DNA of 64,000 bases, from contig OY781463.1 of NCBI GenBank assembly GCA_963676725.1, positions 4,216,001 through 4,280,000 of the forward strand, written 5' to 3'. The notes beneath the pieces are model-generated. The model ran no database searches and was not told the origin of the DNA. It was given only the letters and a program-made list of their open reading frames with translations. Below are positions 50,728 to 61,653 of this stretch, piece by piece. The DNA is from G963662905 sp963676725. Lineage in GTDB: Bacteria > Bacteroidota > Bacteroidia > Bacteroidales > WRLA01. The position numbers were made by a program, and so were the translations under genes. Position 1 is the first letter of the stretch. Every line of letters begins with the position of its first letter.

Positions 50728-52350
50728 ATGATCATGAAAAAATTCACTTTAATTATTATCGCATTTTTTATTGCTTCCGCTGCATTTTCCTGCACCAACC
50801 TGATTGTTACCAAAGGCGCCTCCGCAGACGGAAGCTGTATGTTGGTTTACACCAATGATGGCGAGTGGCTTTATACCCCGGGCATCACTCCTGCAATGAA
50901 TTATGAAGCAGGCGATAGTGTGATGTTTCTAAACAGGGAGAGAATCCCTATAAAGCTTGCCCAAGCCGCACATACTTATGCCGTTGTCGGTTTCCAAATG
51001 AATGAACATCAGGTAGCTATAGGCGAAACCACTTTTACAGGACGCGAAGAACTATGGAACCATGGTAAAGGCCTCGAATACTGGCAGTTGATGCAGCTAG
51101 TTCTGGAACGCTCAAAGACAGCCCGCGAAGGTGTCGCTGTAATTACTCAACTTGCAGAAGAATATGGTTATTGCAGCGAAGGGGAATCATTCAGCATTAT
51201 CGACCCCAACGAAGCATGGATTGTTGAAATGATTGGAAGCGGAGAAGCCTCTGCTCCACCGCAATGGGTAGCCATGCGTATTCCTGATGGGATGATTTCT
51301 GCTCATGCAAATATGGCCCGAATTGGCCAATTTCCATTGGATGATCCCCAAAATTGCCTCTACAGCAAGGACGTAATAAATTTTGCTGTTGATAAAGGCT
51401 ACTTTGATCCAGATGCCGGGGAAAAATTTGAATTCAATACAGTATACTGCCCGCCATCACCCGACAAACTGCGCTATTGCGAAGGACGAGTCTGGAGTTT
51501 ATTTAGACGAGCCGCACCATCATTGCAATTAAAATCCGATTATTTTATGGCAAAGCAGGATGCAGAACGTTATCCATTATGGATACAACCCGATAAAAAA
51601 TTAAGCATTAAAGACGTCAGCCTTTTGGTACGCGACCATTTTGAAGGAACCGACTTTGATATGACCCAAGGCCTTGCTGCCGGTCCTTTTGGTTCACCAA
51701 ATTACTGGCGACCTTTAAGCTGGGAAATAGATTCCACACAATATGCTTGGGGCAGATCTGTCAGCTCGTACAATACTGCATTTTCGTTTATAGCACAGGC
51801 AAGGGCTTTTTTACCCAACGAACTGGGGGGCGTTTTATGGTTTGGTGTTGATGATTCCTATTATACCTGTTATGTGCCCATTTATTGCAATAATACATCC
51901 ATTCCGGAGCCATTCACTAAAGGCGATATCAATAAATTTAGCTGGGACAGTATGTGGTGGGTCTTTAATTTCGTTGCCGGATATAGCAACCTAAAGTATT
52001 CCTATATGATTAAAGACATACAGAAGGTGCAAAACGAATTAGAAGACGGTTTTTTTGCAGCACAAGACAGCATCGAGCAATCGCTGATGAAATACGATAA
52101 AATTGGACGTATACAAAAACTCACCGATTATTCAGAACAAATGGGTGTGATGACGCATCAAAAATGGAAAGAACTGGGCGAATACCTTGTGATGAAATAT
52201 AATGATGGCTATATAAAAGACAAAGAAACGCCAATGCATGCCCCGGGTTATCCGGAGATGTGGAAACGTGAAATTATTAAAAATGACGGTGAAAAATACC
52301 GCATTCCTGATATGAAAAAAGAAAATAAGGCAGAGAATCTTCCCTATTGA
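50728..52350 (+). CDS. C69-family dipeptidase (exported), paralogue 2
   Basis: This 540-residue protein has the same layout as the upstream gene: a signal peptide (Met3 at 50734 is an alternative start) ending at nucleophile C22 in FSCTNLIVTKGASADGS. QMNEHQVAIGETTFTGREEL, YGYCSEGESFSIIDPNEAWI and MISAHANMARIGQFPL follow. Extra cysteines compared with paralogue 1 are visible (for example YCPPSPDKLRYC). The two genes arose by duplication and are now separated by 800 bp of repeats, so each probably has its own promoter. Together with the S46 peptidase they suggest external peptide use. Confidence 0.92.
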   Translation: MIMKKFTLIIIAFFIASAAFSCTNLIVTKGASADGSCMLVYTNDGEWLYTPGITPAMNYEAGDSVMFLNRERIPIKLAQAAHTYAVVGFQMNEHQVAIGETTFTGREELWNHGKGLEYWQLMQLVLERSKTAREGVAVITQLAEEYGYCSEGESFSIIDPNEAWIVEMIGSGEASAPPQWVAMRIPDGMISAHANMARIGQFPLDDPQNCLYSKDVINFAVDKGYFDPDAGEKFEFNTVYCPPSPDKLRYCEGRVWSLFRRAAPSLQLKSDYFMAKQDAERYPLWIQPDKKLSIKDVSLLVRDHFEGTDFDMTQGLAAGPFGSPNYWRPLSWEIDSTQYAWGRSVSSYNTAFSFIAQARAFLPNELGGVLWFGVDDSYYTCYVPIYCNNTSIPEPFTKGDINKFSWDSMWWVFNFVAGYSNLKYSYMIKDIQKVQNELEDGFFAAQDSIEQSLMKYDKIGRIQKLTDYSEQMGVMTHQKWKELGEYLVMKYNDGYIKDKETPMHAPGYPEMWKREIIKNDGEKYRIPDMKKENKAENLPY

Positions 52351-52380
52351 TTGGCCTTCTGATTAGTCTGTGTATATTTG
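52351..52380 (+). promoter_or_regulatory. Promoter of the coiled-coil membrane protein gene
   Basis: TTG (52351-52353) is followed after 19 nt by TATATTTG (52373-52380), a full consensus promoter 62 bp upstream of the ATG at 52443. Confidence 0.7.
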
Positions 52381-52442
52381 TGCAATATTTAACATGTGCT
52401 GGAGTTATTTGAACGATAATAGCATACAATTTTTTAAGCAAT

Positions 52443-53372
52443 ATGGAAGAAGGGAAAAACATTCCGGTTGAAAAGAAAAAGTCAGGCAACAAAAACCTGC
52501 TTATTATTCTACTCGTAGTTTTATTGGCGGCATCAGCATTTCTGTTGTGGCAATGGATGGGCATGCGCTCAGAATATGAAGAATTTCGCATCGAAAAAGA
52601 AGCCCAGCGGAACCAGCTTACGATCGAGCTCGATTCTTTGGTTCTCGAACACAATCATATAAAAACAGAGTACGGTACTCTTGCCGATTCTCTTGCCATC
52701 AAAGACAGTGTAATACAAGCAAATGCCAAAGAAATTAAAAAACTCCTTGCCACGAAATGGGAGTATTATAAAGTGAAGAAAAAACTAGATCGCCTGCGCA
52801 ATATTACTCAAGGTTACCTCCATCAAATGGATAGCCTTTACCGTGAAAATGCCGACCTGAAAGTCGAAAACACAGAAATGAAGCAGGAGATAAAACGTGT
52901 TTCTCAGAAATCCAGAAAACTGGAGCAACAGCAAAAAGAAATCGAAGAAAAAATTGAAGATGCTGCACGCATTACCGCTTTCGATATTATTTGTACTACG
53001 AGCCGCTTAAAAGGCAGCAATCGGGAAGTGGCTACGGATAAAGCCCGTAGGGTTGAACGTATTAAGGTTTGCTTTACCCTCCAACCAAACCCCTTGGTTT
53101 CTAAAGGAAATAAAGAGGTGTATATCCGTCTGACAGATCCTGAAGGAAATGTGTATTTCAAAGATAAAGGCGATGCCTATTCTTTTGAATATGAAGGACA
53201 AAAGCTTCAATACAGCCTGAAAGAAGGTTTTAATTATACCGGTGAACCTTATGAAATGTGCCTGAACTGGAACAAACTGATCAGCGATGATAAGTTTGAA
53301 GCCGGGCGTTATAGTATTGATATTTACGTTGACAGCCAAAAAGCCGGAAGTACTGTTTTCTTTATGAGATAG
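52443..53372 (+). CDS. Coiled-coil membrane protein of unknown function
   Basis: This 309-residue protein has one N-terminal membrane helix (LLIILLVVLLAASAFLLWQW). A coiled coil of about 130 residues follows (EEFRIEKEAQRNQLTIELDS to KLEQQQKEIEEKIEDAARIT). A C-terminal beta domain (NREVATDKARRVERIKVCFT, KEVYIRLTDPEGNVYFKDKG, RYSIDIYVDSQKAGSTVFFM) resembles domains of Bacteroidota periplasmic linkers. It could span the periplasm and bind a cell-wall or outer-membrane component. No closer family is recognised. Confidence 0.8.
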   Translation: MEEGKNIPVEKKKSGNKNLLIILLVVLLAASAFLLWQWMGMRSEYEEFRIEKEAQRNQLTIELDSLVLEHNHIKTEYGTLADSLAIKDSVIQANAKEIKKLLATKWEYYKVKKKLDRLRNITQGYLHQMDSLYRENADLKVENTEMKQEIKRVSQKSRKLEQQQKEIEEKIEDAARITAFDIICTTSRLKGSNREVATDKARRVERIKVCFTLQPNPLVSKGNKEVYIRLTDPEGNVYFKDKGDAYSFEYEGQKLQYSLKEGFNYTGEPYEMCLNWNKLISDDKFEAGRYSIDIYVDSQKAGSTVFFMR

Positions 53373-53384
53373 GGTGCTCTTCTG

Positions 53385-56300
53385 GGAACCTGAGGTGGTT
53401 GATGACGGTGATGGATTTTTGGTTAATCATTTTTTTAATCTGAGGTCGAGAGGAGCCGAGATCGGGATGTACGACCCACTCCGGGGTCGATGGGATTAAT
53501 GGGTCGCTGAGGCTCTCGAAGCGCCACCTATCAAAACAGTGGCTTCGAGGGCCTCAGCCACCCAATATATATGACCTCGCTGAGGTCAGTTTGGTATTGC
53601 TTTTTTTATTGGTAAAATTGGGGTTGAGCATGAAATTGCCGGCGTGGGAACCTGAGGTGGTTGATGACGGTGATGGATTTTTGGTTAATATTTCTTTAAT
53701 CTGAGGTCGAGCGGAGCCGAGATCGGGATGTACGACCCACTCCGGGGTCGATGGGGTTCTATGATCCTTTTTTCTATAAACATGTGACCTCGCTGAGGTC
53801 AGTTTAGTAATGCTTTTTCTATAATTAAATTTGAGGTTGAGCATGAGATTGCCGGCGTGGGAGCCTGAGGTGGTTGATGACGGTGATGGATTTTTGGTTA
53901 ATCATTTTTTTAATCGGAGGTCGAGAGGAGCCGAGATCGGGATGTACGACCCACTCCGGGGTCGATGGGATTAATGGGTCGCTGAGGCTCTCGAAGCGCC
54001 ACCTATCAAAACAGTGGCTTCGAGGGCCTCAGCCACCCAATATATATGACCTCGCTGAGGTCAGTTTGGTATTGCTTTTTTTATTGGTAAAATTGGGGTT
54101 GAGCATGAAATTGCCGGCGTAGGAGCCTGAGGTCAGTAATTGGAAGCTATGGTCAATAATTTTTTAATCGGAGGTCGAGAGGAGCCGAGACCGGGATGTG
54201 CGACCCACTCCGGGGTCGATGGGGTTCTATGATCCTTTTTTCTATAAACATGTGACCTCTCTGAGGTCAGTTTAGTAATGCTTTTTTTATTGGTAAAATT
54301 GAGGTTGAGCGTGAGATTGCCGGCGTGGGAGCCTGAGGTGGTTGATGACGGTGATGGATTTTTGGTTAATCATTTTTTTAATCTGAGGTCGAGAGGAGCC
54401 GAGATCGGGATGTGCGACCCACTCCGGGGTCGATTCGTTTCTATTCTCTTCTTTTCTATAAACATGTGACCTCGCTGAGGTCAGTTTAGTAATGCTTTTT
54501 CTATAATTAAAATTGAGGTTGAGCATGAAATTGCTGGCGTGGGAGCCTGAGGTGGTTGATGACGGTGATGGATTTTTGGTTAATCATTTTTTTAATCTGA
54601 GGTCGAGAGGAGCCGAGATCGGGATGTACGACCCGCTCCGGGGTCGATTCGTTTCTATTCTCTTCTTTTCTATAAACATGTGACCTCGCTGAGGTCAGTT
54701 TAGTAATGCTTTTTCTATAATTAAAATTGAGGTTGAGCATGAAATTGCTGGCGTGGGAGCCTGAGGTGGTTGATGACGGTGATGGATTTTTGGTTAATCA
54801 TTTTTTTAATCTGAGGTCGAGCGGAGCCGAGATCGGGATGTACGACCCGCTCCGGGGTCGATGGGATTCTATTCTCTTCTTTTCTATAAACATATGATCT
54901 CTCTGAGGTCAGTTTTGTGTTGCTTTTTCTATTGTTAAAATTGAGGTTGAGCGTGATGATGGATAGGTTTATAGATTTTTGATTGATGCGTTTTTTCTAT
55001 CGGAGGTCGAGCGGAGCCGAGACCGGGATGTACGACCCACTCCGGGGTCGAATCGTTTCTATTATATCCTTTTCTATAAACATATGACCTCTCTGAGGTC
55101 AGTTTTGTGTTGCTTTTTCTATTGTTAAAATTGAGGTTGAGCATGAAATTGCCGGCGTGGGAGCCTGAGGTCAGTAATTGGAAGCTATGGTCAATAATTT
55201 TTTAATCGGAGGTCGAGCGGAGCCGAGACCGGGATGTACGACCCACTCCGGGGTTGAAGGGATTCTATCGTCTTCTTTTCTATAAACATATGACCTCACT
55301 GAGGTCAGTTTGGTATTGCTTTTTCTATTGTTAAAATTGAGGTTGAGCGTGAAATTGCCGGCGTGGGAGCCTGAGGTGGTTGATGACGGTGATGGATTTT
55401 TGGTTAATCATTTTTTTAATCTGAGGTCGAGAGGAGCCGAGATCGGGATGTACGACCCACTCCGGGGTCGATGGGATTAATGGGTCGCTGAGGCTCTCGA
55501 AGCGCCACCTATCAAAACAGTGGCTTCGAGGGCCTCAGCCACCCAATATATATGACCTCTCTGAGGTCAGTAATTGGAAGCTATGGTCAATAATTTTTTA
55601 ATCGGAGGTCGAGAGGAGCCGAGATCGGGATGTACGACCCACTCCGGGGTCGATGGGATTCTATTCTCTTCTTTTCTATAAACATATGACCTCTCTGAGG
55701 TCAGTTTAGTAATGCTTTTTTTATTGGTAAAATTGAGGTTGAGCGTGAGATTGCTGGCGTGGGAACCTGAGGTGGTTGATGACGGTGATGGATTTTTGGT
55801 TAATAATTTTTTTAATCTGAGGTCAAGCAGAGCCGAGATCGGGATGTACGACCCACTCCGGGGTCGATGGGATTCTATTCTCTTCTTTTCTATAAACATG
55901 TGACCTCACTGAGGTCAGTTTGGTATTGCTTTTTCTATTGTTAAAATTGGGGTTGAGCATGAGATTGCCGGCGTAGGAGCCTGAGGTCAGTAATTGGAAG
56001 CTATGGTCAATAATTTTTTAATCGGAGGTCGAGCGGAGCCGAGATCGGGATGTACGACCCACTCCGGGGTCGATGGGATTCTATTCTCTTCTTTTCTATA
56101 AACATGTGACCTCACTGAGGTCAGTTTGGTATTGCTTTTTCTATTGTTAAAATTGGGGTTGAGCGTGATGATGGATAAGTTTATAGATTTTTGATTGATG
56201 CGTTTTTTCTATCGGAGGTCAAGCGGAGCCGAGATCGGGTTGTACGACCCACTCCGGGGTCGATGGGATTAATGGGTCGCTGAGGCTCTCGAAGCGCCAC

Positions 56301-57440
56301 CTATCAAAACAGTGGCTTCGAGAGCCTCAGCCACCCAATATATATGACCTCGCTGAGGTCAGTTTAGTAATGCTTTTTCTATAATTAAAATTGAGGTTGA
56401 GCATGAAATTGCTGGCGTGGGAACCTGAGGTGGTTGATGACGGTGATGGGTTTTTGGTTAATAATTTTTTTAATCTGAGGTCGAGCGGAGCCGAGATCGG
56501 GTTATGCGACCCACTCCGGGGTCGAAGGGATTCTATCGTCTTCTTTTCTATAAACATATGACCTCACTGAGGTCAGTTTGGTATTGCTTTTTCTATTGGT
56601 AAAATTGAGGTTGAGCATGATGATGGATAGGTTTATAGATTTTTGATTGATGCGTTTTTTCTATCGGAGGTCGAGCGGAGCCGAGATTGGGATGTACGAC
56701 CCACTCCGGGGTCGATGGGGTTCTATTCTCTTCTTTTCTATAAACATATGACCTCTCTGAGGTCAGTAATTGGAAGCTATGGTCAATAATTTTTTAATCG
56801 GAGATCGAACGGAGCCGAGACCGGGATGTGCGACCCACTCCGGGGTCGATGGGATTAATGGGTCGCTGAGGCTCTCGAAGCGCCACCTATCAAAACAGTG
56901 GCTTCGAGGGCCTCAGCCACCCAATATATATGACCTCGCTGAGGTCAGTTTAGTAATGCTTTTTCTATTGTTAAAATTGGGGTTGAGCATGAGATTGCCG
57001 GCGTAGGAGCCTGAGGTCAGTAATTGGAAGCTATGGTCAATAATTTTTTAATCGGAGGTCGAGCGGAGCCGAGATCGGGTTATGCGACCCACTCCGGGGT
57101 CGAAGGGGTTCTATCGTCTTCTTTTCTATAAACATATGATCTCGCTGAGGTCAGTTTGGTATTGCTTTTTCTATTGTTAAAATTAAGGTTGAGCATGAAA
57201 TTGCCGGCGTGGGAGCCTGAGGTGGTTGATGACGGTGATGGATTTTTGGTTAATATTTTTTTCTATCGGAGGTCGAGCGGAGCCGAGACCGGGATGTGCG
57301 ACCCACTCCGGGGTCGATGGGGTTCTATTCTCTTCTTTTCTATAAACATATGATCTCGCTGAGGTCAGTTTGGTATTGCTTTTTTTATTGTTAAAATTGA
57401 GGTTGAGCATGAAATTGCTGGCGTGGGAACCTGAGGTGGT
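53385..57440. repeat. 4-kb array of about 19 palindrome-rich repeats
   Basis: Each unit (about 180-260 bp) contains GGAGCCGAGATCGGGATGT and the small palindrome CGACCCACTCCGGGGTCG. The spacer then has GACCTC-3 nt-GAGGTC, then a T-rich tract and GGTTGAGCATGAAATTGC. Five spacers (near 53505, 53975, 55480, 56265 and 56860) carry a longer hairpin, GGGTCGCTGAGGCTCTCGAA paired with TTCGAGGGCCTCAGCCACCC. The other spacers carry TCTATTCTCTTCTTTTC instead. Some units have GAGCCTGAGGTGGTTGATGA, others a CAGTAATTGGAAGCTATGG variant. Open frames through it are not frame-preserved between units, so I do not call genes. Units are variable, unlike a simple tandem repeat. Confidence 0.9.
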
Positions 57441-57676
57441 TTCATGCCGGAAGTTTTTTAATTGTGCTTCGTGGTGGCTTCGATGATACGTGGCTTCAAA
57501 AACCTTACTTCGAAAGCCTCAGCACGGCGCAGCGACCCAATATCATAAAAATATACAATACTCTTTGTTTTTGAATCATACGGAAATTCTCTTGGATTAA
57601 GTCTTGAATATTTTTTAATCAGCACTTCGGAACCCCATTTTTAAGGGAAAAAGGCTTCTTTCAAAACACATACAGA

Positions 57677-57740
57677 CCTTTTGGGCAACACATCAGTACC
57701 TTTTGGGCAACACGTCCGTACCTTTTGAGCCAGACATAAG
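57677..57740 (+). repeat. Three tandem 22-bp repeats
   Basis: CCTTTTGGGCAACACATCAG TA (57677-57698), a near-identical second unit (57699-57720) and a degenerate third (57721-57740) follow one another. The surrounding 57441-57763 stretch holds no gene, only REP-like GGCTTCGA/CAGCGACCCA fragments. Confidence 0.7.
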
Positions 57741-57763
57741 GATGTGTTTTAGCAAAAAAGCAC

Positions 57764-57793
57764 AAAAAAAGCCCGATCGTGACAGATCAGGCT
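57764..57793 (-). terminator. Terminator of the small exported protein gene
   Basis: On the minus strand AGCCTGATC / GATCGGGCT with loop TGTCAC is followed by TTTTTT (complement of 57764-57769). Confidence 0.82.
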
Positions 57794-57817
57794 CTTCTAT
57801 TTCGGGTAAACGCGTGA

Positions 57818-58036
57818 TTAGTCGTTCAGGCGTTTTCGTGCATTATAAACTTTTTTACTGCCATAGGCTGCTCCGGCAAGGAGTAAAACTGCTATGCCGC
57901 TGCCCACAGGTGCGCCACCGCCGATGGGATCACCACCAACTGCACCAGTATCACCATTAGATCCGGGCTGTGGTTGTGCAATAGCGCCTAAGCTAAACAT
58001 TCCGATGATTGCGAGGCTTGCTAATATTTTTTTCAT
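57818..58036 (-). CDS. Small exported protein with a C-terminal sorting-type tail
   Basis: This 72-residue protein starts at 58036 with a signal peptide (MKKILASLAIIGMFSLGAIA). It has a Gly/Pro-rich middle (GSNGDTGAVGGDPIGGGAPV), then a membrane segment (GSGIAVLLLAGAAYGSKKVY) and a basic end (NARKRLND). The P-I-x-G-G before the helix and Y-G-x-K-K after it resemble the PID-CTERM sorting tail described in Bacteroidota, where an exosortase-like enzyme processes the end. No such enzyme is recognisable in the window. It has a strong terminator downstream, consistent with being abundant. Confidence 0.7.
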   Translation of the reverse strand: MKKILASLAIIGMFSLGAIAQPQPGSNGDTGAVGGDPIGGGAPVGSGIAVLLLAGAAYGSKKVYNARKRLND

Positions 58037-58123
58037 GATTCTGTATTTTTTATGCAAATCTAATAATTTCTAACTAAACTTCAAAATCAGGCTGTTCCAT
58101 CGCAGGAACAGCCCGAATTCTTT

Positions 58124-61100
58124 TTATTGTACAAATACTTTTTCGGTCATAATGCCTGAAGCATTTTTCACCTGTACAAGATAGTTTCCTGAAGCACCAT
58201 TAATGCGCAGGCTATTGAGGCCTTGTGCAGCTGTTGTGCTCATTATTTCTTGTCCGGTGATGCTGAATACTGTGATTTCAGCGGCTTCGCTTGCAGCATT
58301 GTTCACATAAATTACATCATTGGCAGCATATACATTAATGCCTTCGAGAGCCATATCTTCAACAGCAGTAAGCCCGTCGAAATGCAGTACAAAACGATTG
58401 GCAGGATCAGAAGGCATTGCAGTAAACTCATAAGTGCTTGCGCCTTCGAGCTCCACAGTAATATCATTCACCTTATCTTCGAGCATTACTTTTCCGTCGA
58501 TGCTAAATTCGCTTACGGTGAAGGTATAAGTAGCTTCAACACCAGCTTCGAAGTTCAGGTCGATACTTTCGGCAGAACGACGGCTGTTGATTTTCAGCTT
58601 ATGCTCAGCTTCCATAGTGTAGATTTGCGGAGCAGCAGCGAGGCCATACATTTTTGTTGCATCTTGTGCATCGTATTCGTTGGCATAAGCCTGACCGAAA
58701 CGAACAAATGTATTATCGCTATAGCTGTTGGCATCATTGGTGATGTTCAGCGCGAAATAATTTGTGCGGCTTTCTTTATAAACGCTTGTGCTGTTATGAA
58801 CACATGCATCAAGAGGAATATCGATGCTACCACCGTCAACAGTTGCTTTCACGAAGAAGGCTTGTCCAACAGGGATGATGTTGCTCGGCAGATCTGAATC
58901 TGATGTGAGGTATTGCACACCACTCCAAACATTTACAAAGTTTTCAACACTGGTTTCATTCCATGTGCCTGCACTATATTCAAGGGCAGCAGCAAATGGG
59001 TTGCCAAGTAGATGCCAGCCTGAGTAACCAACGATAGCACCGGTAAGGCTTAAAGCGCCTGAAGAAACAGTAGCAGTATTTAATGCGCCTGTATAAGTAA
59101 TTGGATGATCGCCTGCTTCGGGAATATTAAGGCTGTATCCGACTGCTTTTTCCAGCGGATCAGCACCCGTAAGGTTCACCCAGTTAGTAGTTGTTTCATC
59201 ATAAGAGCGAACAAAAGAAGTAGCAGGGAAAACCGAAATTGCTGTTGGTTCAAATACAGGAGCGGAAATCATATGGTAAACATCTGCACCACCGGATAAT
59301 GATTGTGTAAATGTTGCATCACCTGTAAGAGTAAGGTTCTCAGAACCAAGCAGGGTTGCGCCTTCGGCTATTGCAATAGTGTTTGCAGAAGCTGCTGCAG
59401 AAATAGTAGGATAATTTGTTAGGCTGGCAGGAATAGTTACGTCGGTTGTAGCTCCGGGAACGCCATTATCCCAGTTTGTTGCAGTAGCCCAATCATTGTT
59501 GGTCGTTCCTGTCCATGTTGAAGTGGCAGGAGGTGCAGCAGGCTCTTCTACTAATACATTGTCGATTTGATATGTAGTTGTTTCTCCATCAGTTTTATTA
59601 CCATCATAAACAAAAGCAATTGACATTGTGCCATTATAAGCAGAAACATCCATAGTACCGGCAGTTGCAAAATCGCCGTAACCGTTTGTGGGAATCACAG
59701 GAATAGTAAAATTAGCTGTTACATCAGTCCATGTTGCTGTTGCAATACCTGCAATAGTTTGGTCATAATCTGTTGAAATTTTAACAGAAAGTCCGGCATG
59801 TGTCCAATAACCAACATTTATGTCAAAGGAGAACTCTTCATTGGTAGTAGCATCCATATTAATTGGAGGAGTAATCATCCAAATTTGATCTGCACCAGTA
59901 GAAGTCGACCCGTATGAAGCCGCTTGTGCATATTTGTTTGCACTATACTCTTTACCTAGCCATACTGGAACACCACCAACTTCAACATTTGCGTTTGTCC
60001 ATCCCAAAAGAGATAGATCAGAATTAGCCGTTACGGTTTCAAAATCTTCATTAAAAGGAACAGTCCAAGTTGGTTCAGCTACAGCAATTGTGTTATTTAC
60101 AAAATCATAAGTAATTTCAACATAACCTGTTGTGGCATGATTAAATTCGTAATTAGAAGATGGAGTAGCATTAGTCCAAACGTCATTGAATGTCACTTTA
60201 AATGCATAGTCACCTGCGGTCAAATATCCAGAAAAAGTAAAAACACCAGCATCATCAGGGCCATTCATTGTTCCAGCAGCATCGCTAGGAGTCCAGTTTG
60301 TACCACCAAGCTGATCAATAAAATTACCTGAAACTTTAGGTGCAATATGGTAAGCTTGAAGCGTTGCATTTCCGTAGAAAGTAATGTCTTCTTCAACCAA
60401 AACTTCAGCGATCGTATAATTGTCACCAGGAGAGTAATCATCGCCTTTTCTGATTTTATATTCAATATCAGCACCAACACCTACAGTGCCGGTACAGGTA
60501 TAGATACCATCAGCGCCAAGGATCATTTTATAAGCCTCAAGCTGTGTCCACGCATTAAAATCTCCCACAACATAAAGTGCATTGGGATCAGGATCTGCAA
60601 CTGTATAGCTTTGTTCTGCTGAGGTATTCTCATCCCCATTCATATCTAAAGCATATACAACATAATAGACGGTTGTTCCATCTGCTTGTGCCGGGATATC
60701 TGTATCTGTTGTGTATGTATTACCAACACCGCCTGACATACCAATATTATCACCATACACACCTGAAGCTGTTCCCCATTGGACTTCTCCTCCCACAACA
60801 CCAGCTGCGGAGGTAATATCAGCAGAAACCGAAACTGTTGTTGCAGAAGTAATATCAGCATCGGGAGTTTGAGTGATATTGGTGATTACTGGATCTGTAG
60901 CAGCAGCGCCATAAGTGAGTTCGAAGTCATCATACAACATACGTTCCCCTGAAGTAGTTAAAAACTCAATATAGACTTTTTGGCCAGCAGATGGTGAAAT
61001 TGCTGCACCAAAAGTGTGAGTATACTGTTTGTATACTTTATCTCCAGTAAACCAATCACCATCGATACTTTCAATATCTGTATAATTAGCACCTCCATCA

Positions 61101-61471
61101 ACACTATATCTTATTGTAACATTCGGTTTAGGGCTATTATCCCACCTTGCCATCCATACAGAAAAAGCCGTGACAGTCTCTTCACATTCATAACGAAAAT
61201 ATGCGTTTGCAAGATCATCAACGCGCCAAGCATAATCGCCGCTATGTACATTACTTGTTTCACGCACTGCAGCACTCGTACTAAATTCATCATTATCGGG
61301 ATCAGAAGTGTTGATATACGTTTTTGCATTATAACCGGTCATTGAACCTCCCGCCCAAAAAGCAGATTGATCAAAGTTTTCACTATAGGTTGACCTATCC
61401 TGTCCCCAACTCATTCCAGGCAATGCAATCAACAATGCCATTAGAAGGGTAAAAAGCGTAGATTTTTTCAT
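58124..61471 (-). CDS. Large T9SS cargo protein with adhesion and carbohydrate-type domains
   Basis: This 1115-residue exported protein (signal peptide MKKSTLFTLLMALLIALPGM) has a mosaic architecture. A jelly-roll-like domain is at about 25-190 (STYSENFDQSAFWAGG to SGERMLYDDFELTYG). An Ig/E-set-like linker follows, then a domain like the starch-binding or CBM48-type repeats (LYVVGDFNAWTQLEAYKMIL). A choice-of-anchor-J-type domain is next (PFNEDFETVTANSDLSLLGW to YQIDNVLVEE). A beta-solenoid-like segment precedes the C-terminal T9SS type A sorting domain (GINVYAANDVIYVNNAASEA, EITVFSITGQEIM, GNYLVQVKNASGIMTEKVFV). It should be secreted through the type IX system to the surface. The substrate is unknown. 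Confidence 0.88.
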   Translation of the reverse strand: MKKSTLFTLLMALLIALPGMSWGQDRSTYSENFDQSAFWAGGSMTGYNAKTYINTSDPDNDEFSTSAAVRETSNVHSGDYAWRVDDLANAYFRYECEETVTAFSVWMARWDNSPKPNVTIRYSVDGGANYTDIESIDGDWFTGDKVYKQYTHTFGAAISPSAGQKVYIEFLTTSGERMLYDDFELTYGAAATDPVITNITQTPDADITSATTVSVSADITSAAGVVGGEVQWGTASGVYGDNIGMSGGVGNTYTTDTDIPAQADGTTVYYVVYALDMNGDENTSAEQSYTVADPDPNALYVVGDFNAWTQLEAYKMILGADGIYTCTGTVGVGADIEYKIRKGDDYSPGDNYTIAEVLVEEDITFYGNATLQAYHIAPKVSGNFIDQLGGTNWTPSDAAGTMNGPDDAGVFTFSGYLTAGDYAFKVTFNDVWTNATPSSNYEFNHATTGYVEITYDFVNNTIAVAEPTWTVPFNEDFETVTANSDLSLLGWTNANVEVGGVPVWLGKEYSANKYAQAASYGSTSTGADQIWMITPPINMDATTNEEFSFDINVGYWTHAGLSVKISTDYDQTIAGIATATWTDVTANFTIPVIPTNGYGDFATAGTMDVSAYNGTMSIAFVYDGNKTDGETTTYQIDNVLVEEPAAPPATSTWTGTTNNDWATATNWDNGVPGATTDVTIPASLTNYPTISAAASANTIAIAEGATLLGSENLTLTGDATFTQSLSGGADVYHMISAPVFEPTAISVFPATSFVRSYDETTTNWVNLTGADPLEKAVGYSLNIPEAGDHPITYTGALNTATVSSGALSLTGAIVGYSGWHLLGNPFAAALEYSAGTWNETSVENFVNVWSGVQYLTSDSDLPSNIIPVGQAFFVKATVDGGSIDIPLDACVHNSTSVYKESRTNYFALNITNDANSYSDNTFVRFGQAYANEYDAQDATKMYGLAAAPQIYTMEAEHKLKINSRRSAESIDLNFEAGVEATYTFTVSEFSIDGKVMLEDKVNDITVELEGASTYEFTAMPSDPANRFVLHFDGLTAVEDMALEGINVYAANDVIYVNNAASEAAEITVFSITGQEIMSTTAAQGLNSLRINGASGNYLVQVKNASGIMTEKVFVQ

Positions 61472-61653
61472 GTTTTAAGATTTTTAATGAATATTTGTGT
61501 GATTATTTTTGTGTGTTTTCGCATTCGTACAAAGGAAAAAATAAATTGCCCAATGCATGTTAATTCATAATTAATTTACTATTTGATTCATCCTGTTTTT
61601 TTGGAATAAAACACCCCTAACCTTTTAAGCTGCTAATATAATAAATATTTTTC

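Noticed and set aside
53554..57410. Many short reading frames such as those at 54287-54526, 54507-54740, 55567-55899 and 57183-57410 (minus)
   Set aside because: They arise from the low stop density of the repeat. Unit spacing does not preserve the frame, and there are no consistent starts or ribosome-binding sites.
53385..57440. CRISPR array
   Set aside because: Units are 180-260 bp with variable modules and no short identical repeats with uniform unique spacers, and no cas genes are present in the window.
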